This document shows, in pieces, positions 60,001-64,000 of a DNA stretch of 64,000 bases. Position 1 is the first letter of the stretch. Every line of letters begins with the position of its first letter. A program made the position numbers and the translations under genes. Source of the DNA: Flexithrix dorotheae DSM 6795 (GTDB lineage: Bacteria; Bacteroidota; Bacteroidia; Cytophagales; Flammeovirgaceae); contig NZ_KB903445.1 of the NCBI RefSeq assembly GCF_000379765.1, positions 62,001-126,000 of the forward strand, written 5' to 3'. The notes below the pieces were generated by a model. That model was not told the DNA's origin and did no database searches. It was given only the letters and a program-made list of their open reading frames with translations.

Positions 60001-60448
60001 AAGTAACAGTACCAGAAATCATCATATAAATTTCTTCTTTTTCAATTACTTCGGAGATAGCTTGTGAAAAAAATGAACTTTTCCGGACATGAATGTTTTC
60101 ATCTATTCTTTTGAACCGTAGGCCGGAATTTTTGGCAATTTGTCGGAGTAAATTGGCCAAAGACAAAGACTTATAATTGTTATCAGCAATATAACTAACC
60201 TCCTGACCTTTATTAAAGGTATGTGTATCATATACAAATCCAAATCCAGTTTCATTTTCAATTTCTTTAAAGATTTCTTCTAGATTGGTGTGCTTTAAAT
60301 TCAAAGAAAGATAAATATCTTCAATACTTTTTTTTTGGGCATTACCCTGTTCGGCAATTAATAATGTACAAAAAAGGCATTGCAAAAAAATGCCTAACAT
60401 ACCGTATTTTGACATGAGGAAAATTTGTCTGAGTAAATTAAACTTCAT
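57056..60448 (-). CDS. SusC/RagA TonB-dependent receptor with STN signalling domain
   Basis: An 1130-residue outer-membrane receptor with a signal peptide to about residue 38. Residues about 40-120 form an STN (secretin/TonB N-terminal) domain, '[30 protein letters not shown]', used to signal to FecR-type anti-sigma factors. A carboxypeptidase-regulatory-like domain follows (about 143-215, [29 protein letters not shown]), then the plug with '[20 protein letters not shown]' and '[29 protein letters not shown]', and a barrel to a C-terminal Phe. The presence of STN and an adjacent FecR/ECF pair indicates ligand-dependent induction. Confidence 0.95.
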   Translation of the reverse strand: [1130 protein letters not shown]

Positions 60449-60606
60449 AAATTGAAAAGTTTTTGGTGGACAATCATCAAGGACACAATTTACCAGGGAT
60501 TACTTATCAATTGCTCCTACACAATTTTGGTCAAGTAATCTTTGGTTTTTTTTATATTTTCCAGAAGTCCTTAATATTCTGGAACTAATGTTTCAGCTTG
60601 TATTTT

Positions 60607-61692
60607 TCATTTTTTCAGTTGTTTTGTTTTAAAGGTTATTTCATTTCGATTAATTTCATAATCAATATTGGTAGTATATTTTATGCCTTCCAAAACATGC
60701 TCAAGGCTCTTTTGAGTATAGCTCCCACTAACAGAGCATTCAACTTCACCCAATATTTTCACCTTTACACCATACCACCCTTCTATTTGATGCTTTATTT
60801 CCTCAATATCCGCATTTTCAAAAAATAGGATTCCATCTTTCCATGATATCCATTCTTGTTTAAAATTTCCTTTCTCTGCTTTTTCACTTTTTGTAAAGTA
60901 AGTAAGTTGTTCACTTGGGTTTAGGAAAAATTTTTGAGTGGAATCATTTAAGTTTTCCACCTTTACTTTTCCAGTAGCCAGCATGATTTTCACGTTGTTA
61001 TCATTAGGGAATTTTCGTATATTGAAAGAGGTACCTAAAGCTGTAGTCCGAATACCTCCGGCATCTACTGTGAAAGGTTTTAGAGGGTTTTTACTCACTT
61101 CAAAAAAAGCTTCTCCCTGTAAAAAAATTTCTCTTTTGTTTATAAAATCTTTTCTAAACCTTACTTGACTATTTGCATTAAGTTTTACAATTGATTTATC
61201 TGGTAAAGTCAGGGTTAGTTTCTGGCCTTTTTCAGTTGATTTGGTGATAAAAGCCTCTTCCTCCAAAATCTCTTTCTGGTGTGAAAGCATATCACCTTCC
61301 TGGAAAACATAAAATAACCATGCAGTACCCAAAGCCAGGGTTATCATGGCGGCATATTTCATGAGAAAAAAAGTATTGGCCTTAGTTTTACCTGAAATAT
61401 TTTCCTTTTGAATTCCAATCACCTTTTTATCATCAGCTGGCAAGTTTTCCTTTCCGGCAGCATTTATATTTTCTTCCTCTCTCGATATTTTAGCCATGGT
61501 TTTATAAAACCATAAGTCAGTATCCAGACTGTTTTGTTCTTTCTCGGAATTTTGGAGGTCCATTATTGCCTTATATTTCAGTGCCTTTGACTTATCGTTT
61601 CCGATTATTTGTTCCAGCTCTTCCAATTCTGCAGGAGTAATTTTATTTACTAGCTTCCTGCTCAATAAAAGACCAAACCGATCATTATCCAT
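60607..61692 (-). CDS. FecR-family anti-sigma factor
   Basis: A 361-residue single-pass inner-membrane protein. Residues 1 to about 110 are cytoplasmic, beginning MDNDRFGLLLSRKLVNKITPAELEELEQII. One TM segment lies near 128-150 (KYAAMITLALGTAWLFYVF). The periplasmic FecR domain follows with 'STEKGQKLTLTLPDKSIVKLNANSQVRFRKDF' and 'REIFLQGEAFFEVSKNPLKPFTVDAGGIRTTALGTSFNI'. A C-terminal STN-like end 'ILFFENADIEEIKHQIEGWYGVKV' fits contact with the SusC STN domain. It should hold the ECF sigma inactive until SusC is loaded. Confidence 0.93.
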   Translation of the reverse strand: MDNDRFGLLLSRKLVNKITPAELEELEQIIGNDKSKALKYKAIMDLQNSEKEQNSLDTDLWFYKTMAKISREEENINAAGKENLPADDKKVIGIQKENISGKTKANTFFLMKYAAMITLALGTAWLFYVFQEGDMLSHQKEILEEEAFITKSTEKGQKLTLTLPDKSIVKLNANSQVRFRKDFINKREIFLQGEAFFEVSKNPLKPFTVDAGGIRTTALGTSFNIRKFPNDNNVKIMLATGKVKVENLNDSTQKFFLNPSEQLTYFTKSEKAEKGNFKQEWISWKDGILFFENADIEEIKHQIEGWYGVKVKILGEVECSVSGSYTQKSLEHVLEGIKYTTNIDYEINRNEITFKTKQLKK

Positions 61693-61738
61693 TTCCTATG
61701 CTTTTTTTAACTATAGACAGGAGGAATTGATAAATTAC

Positions 61739-62374
61739 TTACAAGGGAATGAAAAAAATTAAAAAAAATAAAAGAGAGAGGGTAATTGTGGATTTTTTCA
61801 AACCTTTATCATTTTCAAAATAACGATCTACAGCTTTTTCTAATTTTTTAATCGCTCTTACTAATTGGGTTTCTACAGTTCGCACAGATATATTTAATAT
61901 TTCTGCTACCTGTTTGTATTTTAATCCATCCTCTCTGATTAGTTTGAAAACCATTTTTGATTGGAAAGGTAATTTTTCCACTTCCTTGCTGAGCACATTT
62001 TGTAATTCACGGTATTCTACCTCCATTAATGGATTAGAACCAGAAGTGAAAGAGTGAGATGAATATCCATTAATGGAATAATGCGGATTTTTAGTCTTTT
62101 GACTAATTGTGTTTAAAGCTTGATTTTTTGTTGCTACGAACAAATAGGATTCAATATTTTTTATTTTACTAAGTTGAGTTCTGTTTTTCCAAACCTTTAC
62201 AAAGACTTCTGATACGATTTCTTCAGCAGACTCTTCTTCAGAAACATAATTTTTTGAAAAATAAACAAGCTTTTTAAAGTACGTTTTGAATAAAATTTCA
62301 AAAGCTTTCTGATCATTATGATTAGAAATTTTATTGATTAAAACCTTCAGAAAAGCATTTTCTTTTGTATCCAA
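61739..62374 (-). CDS. ECF-type RNA polymerase sigma factor
   Basis: A 211-residue ECF sigma with region 2 'AFEILFKTYFKKLVYFSKNYVSEEESAEEIVSEVFVKVWKN' and region 4 'LPFQSKMVFKLIREDGLKYKQVAEILNISVRTVETQLVRAIKKLE'. Unusually it ends with a strongly hydrophobic segment (STITLSLLFFLIFFIPL), a possible membrane tail. It is the first gene of the SusCD locus, 46 bases upstream of FecR. It should direct transcription of the susCD genes when released. Confidence 0.93.
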   Translation of the reverse strand: MDTKENAFLKVLINKISNHNDQKAFEILFKTYFKKLVYFSKNYVSEEESAEEIVSEVFVKVWKNRTQLSKIKNIESYLFVATKNQALNTISQKTKNPHYSINGYSSHSFTSGSNPLMEVEYRELQNVLSKEVEKLPFQSKMVFKLIREDGLKYKQVAEILNISVRTVETQLVRAIKKLEKAVDRYFENDKGLKKSTITLSLLFFLIFFIPL

Positions 62375-62890
62375 AACTGACCAGAATTATTAAATTTTTT
62401 TAATACTTTGTCAAGGTACAAATATTCCCAATAAGATAAAAATGTGGAATTGAGGATAAAAATAAGGGTATTAAAAATTAGTCTATAGTACTACTAATAT
62501 TTTATTTATGTAAAGTTTTGCCCAAAACTTTTATTCCAAACTAAATTTTATTGTTTGATAAATATTTAGGAATTTAAAATTCGTTGAAAACTTTAAATTT
62601 CAATTTGAAACTAAATACTTAATTAGTAATTCATGATTAATTATTAAATGTTTAACTAGTTGAGTTTTAAAATTTCAAAAAGATTCAATGAGCTTTTATC
62701 CCAGGGACGTTTGAGTTGTACCCAAATGGTAGAGGTTTTAAAATACTTTTGATTAACATTATATTACAGCTTAATCAGGATTTGACTTGCAGTTATTATA
62801 AAAATTTAATCATCTGTAAATGAGTGATTTATAAAAAAACCATAACTTTGATTATGTAGTCCGTTAATTGGTCTTAATCGACGAATTGAA
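62375..62890. other. gene-free upstream region of the sigma gene
   Basis: About 515 AT-rich bases without a gene. The part next to 62374 should carry the promoter of the sigma-led locus. An 11-bp word TAATCGACGAA (62875-62885), repeated at 63470-63480, lies at the left end of the next gene. Confidence 0.45.
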
Positions 62891-63463
62891 CTACTTAAAA
62901 CTAGCCTTTACATTAGCCTTTCTGACCAATTGCATTCTAGCATTGATCTTATGAGAAAGGATTGAAATTGCTACAGGAATAAATATAGATAATACATAAA
63001 TAGGAATCAAATAGGGGAGGCGTTCCGCCTCTGGTAACATGTTTATTTCGGCAATTCTACGAGCAAATGAAGAATAACACATAAAAACAGAAACAACCGT
63101 AAAAACATAACTGCTAAAGAGCCACCCAGACACCGCAGAAATGAAAACCATAGATTCCAACACCAACGCGGTAAAAGCACCAAGCAAATACCCAAAATCA
63201 CCCAAACCGTTAACATTTTTCATTAAATCGTGAAACAATAAAGCATTAAGCACGGTCAATGGAATTGTAAGAAGGAACGCTAATAAAACCCATGTGCCCA
63301 GGGAGTTCAAACTATTGATAATCTGATTTACGGGTTTTGCCGTTCTAATCGTCTGAAACGTTCCATTGTCCGCCTGTATTGATTCGAAATTGTATGATTG
63401 CCCCAAAGGGGGGATATATTCCGAACCGTTTTTTTGTGGGTTTAAAAGGTCTAATATTTTCAT
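62891..63463 (-). CDS. integral membrane protein of unknown function
   Basis: A 190-residue membrane protein with four TM helices (about 55-78, 84-106, 108-128 and 148-168). The N-terminal 45 residues are soluble: 'LNPQKNGSEYIPPLGQSYNFESI...'. The C-terminal tail 'HKINARMQLVRKANVKASFK' is basic. No family recognised. The gene is flanked by 11-bp direct repeats (62875-62885 and 63470-63480). Confidence 0.65.
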   Translation of the reverse strand: MKILDLLNPQKNGSEYIPPLGQSYNFESIQADNGTFQTIRTAKPVNQIINSLNSLGTWVLLAFLLTIPLTVLNALLFHDLMKNVNGLGDFGYLLGAFTALVLESMVFISAVSGWLFSSYVFTVVSVFMCYSSFARRIAEINMLPEAERLPYLIPIYVLSIFIPVAISILSHKINARMQLVRKANVKASFK

Positions 63464-63538
63464 AATTTCTAATCGACGAAGTTAAACTATAATCAAGTAC
63501 ATAGAGGATTTTTGCAAAATCCTATCTAAACGTAATTC

Positions 63539-63823
63539 TTACTTTATTTCTGGATTTTCGAAACCACATGTATTACATTTTATTCTTGAATTACTATAAA
63601 TTTTGGACTTTAAGGCAATCATTTCTTTACATTTTTGACATCTTCTTATATTTTTCTCATCCTCTAAATAATCAATTAATATATATTCAGTAATCTCTCC
63701 TATACTTCCATTTCCTGTAGAACTACCCCAAAAACCTGAAAGCTTTTTCATACCTTCTATTTTATTTAAAATTTCATCACTTGGATTTATAATATTAATT
63801 ACTATCCTCTCTTTTTTCTTCAT
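63539..63823 (-). CDS. small protein with C-terminal zinc ribbon
   Basis: A 94-residue protein with two CxxC pairs near the C-terminus, 'IRRCQKCKEMIALKSKIYSNSRIKCNTCGFENPEIK', a rubredoxin-knuckle-type zinc ribbon. The N-terminal part, 'NIINPSDEILNKIEGMKKLSGFWGSSTGNGSIGEITEYILIDYLEDEK', has no recognised domain. It starts 29 bases before the end of the upstream gene, so the two are translationally coupled. Confidence 0.65.
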   Translation of the reverse strand: MKKKERIVINIINPSDEILNKIEGMKKLSGFWGSSTGNGSIGEITEYILIDYLEDEKNIRRCQKCKEMIALKSKIYSNSRIKCNTCGFENPEIK

Positions 63824-63995
63824 TCCTATTATTTTTTATTGGATATGTACGCAGATAAATCCATTCATTTTCCTCACCTACATTATTTAAATCAATAGAA
63901 TCAACAATATTTTTTTCATAAAACCTACCTGAGTGATCTTGAATTCTTAACAATTCACTGCATAATAAGGCAGAAAACTTCTCCTCATTCTCCAT
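63795..63995 (-). CDS. small acidic protein of unknown function
   Basis: A 66-residue frame with ATG near the window edge: MENEEKFSALLCSELLRIQD, then 'GRFYEKNIVDSIDLNNVGEENEWIYLRTYPIKNNRNEEKRED'. The overlap of 29 bases with the zinc-ribbon gene and its protein-like composition suggest it is real. The start may lie upstream, outside the window. Unknown function. Confidence 0.5.
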   Translation of the reverse strand: MENEEKFSALLCSELLRIQDHSGRFYEKNIVDSIDLNNVGEENEWIYLRTYPIKNNRNEEKREDSN

Positions 63996-64000
63996 CCATT

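Overview
The window comes from a Bacteroidota genome, most likely a Cytophagia/Cytophagales-type organism. The evidence is SusC/SusD pairs, an ECF sigma/FecR cascade, type IX secretion sorting tails, low GC, several GTG/TTG starts and weak Shine-Dalgarno sequences. I cannot name a species.

Layout. 1-2.1 kb: the end of a susC and a complete susD on the + strand. 2.3-7.9 kb: a plasmid-type maintenance and transfer block on the - strand. It holds a MobB/DUF5712-type relaxase, a replication initiator with 14-15 iterons spaced almost exactly 21 bp, and a parA / small DNA-binding partner / AntA-domain operon facing an AT-rich region with palindromes. The window is therefore part of a large plasmid or chromid, or carries an integrated plasmid. 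7.9-16 kb: envelope genes on + (a lipoprotein, a T9SS type B protein, two overlapping DUF3857 genes of which one has lost the transglutaminase residues, and a barrel protein). 16.4-22 kb: a secreted multidomain GH5 glycosidase, then a secreted alpha/beta-hydrolase on -. 22.7-28.1 kb: a PadR/FtsX-type permease pair with a perfect 17-bp inverted repeat, and a Crp-family regulator next to a tautomerase/SDR/NTF2-like operon with a CRP-like box.

28.2-33.3 kb is the least explained part. It holds a YARHG protein, an orphan gene behind a TA repeat, a tRNA-like gene of 113 nt with a perfect acceptor stem, D-arm and T-arm but about 40 extra bases in the anticodon region, a second tRNA-T-arm-like fragment, and a 750-residue protein with a RING-like zinc site and a TerD-like domain. 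33.4-49 kb: a run of small accessory genes, all on + (TrkH, TetR, MerR, MBL hydrolase, two VOC proteins, SRPBCC, reductase, FAD oxidase, AraC, serine hydrolase, ABC transporter, DinB). Four copies of one terminator-like hairpin repeat punctuate this run, and a decayed TrpR-like gene lies on -.

49.5-62.4 kb: a complete regulated outer-membrane uptake locus on -, in transcription order ECF sigma, FecR anti-sigma, SusC with STN signalling domain, SusD, small lipoprotein, PA14-containing metallophosphoesterase and an FG-GAP/ASPIC lipoprotein. The sigma/anti-sigma pair probably senses loading of the SusC receptor and switches on the locus. 62.9-64 kb: three small unknown genes on -.
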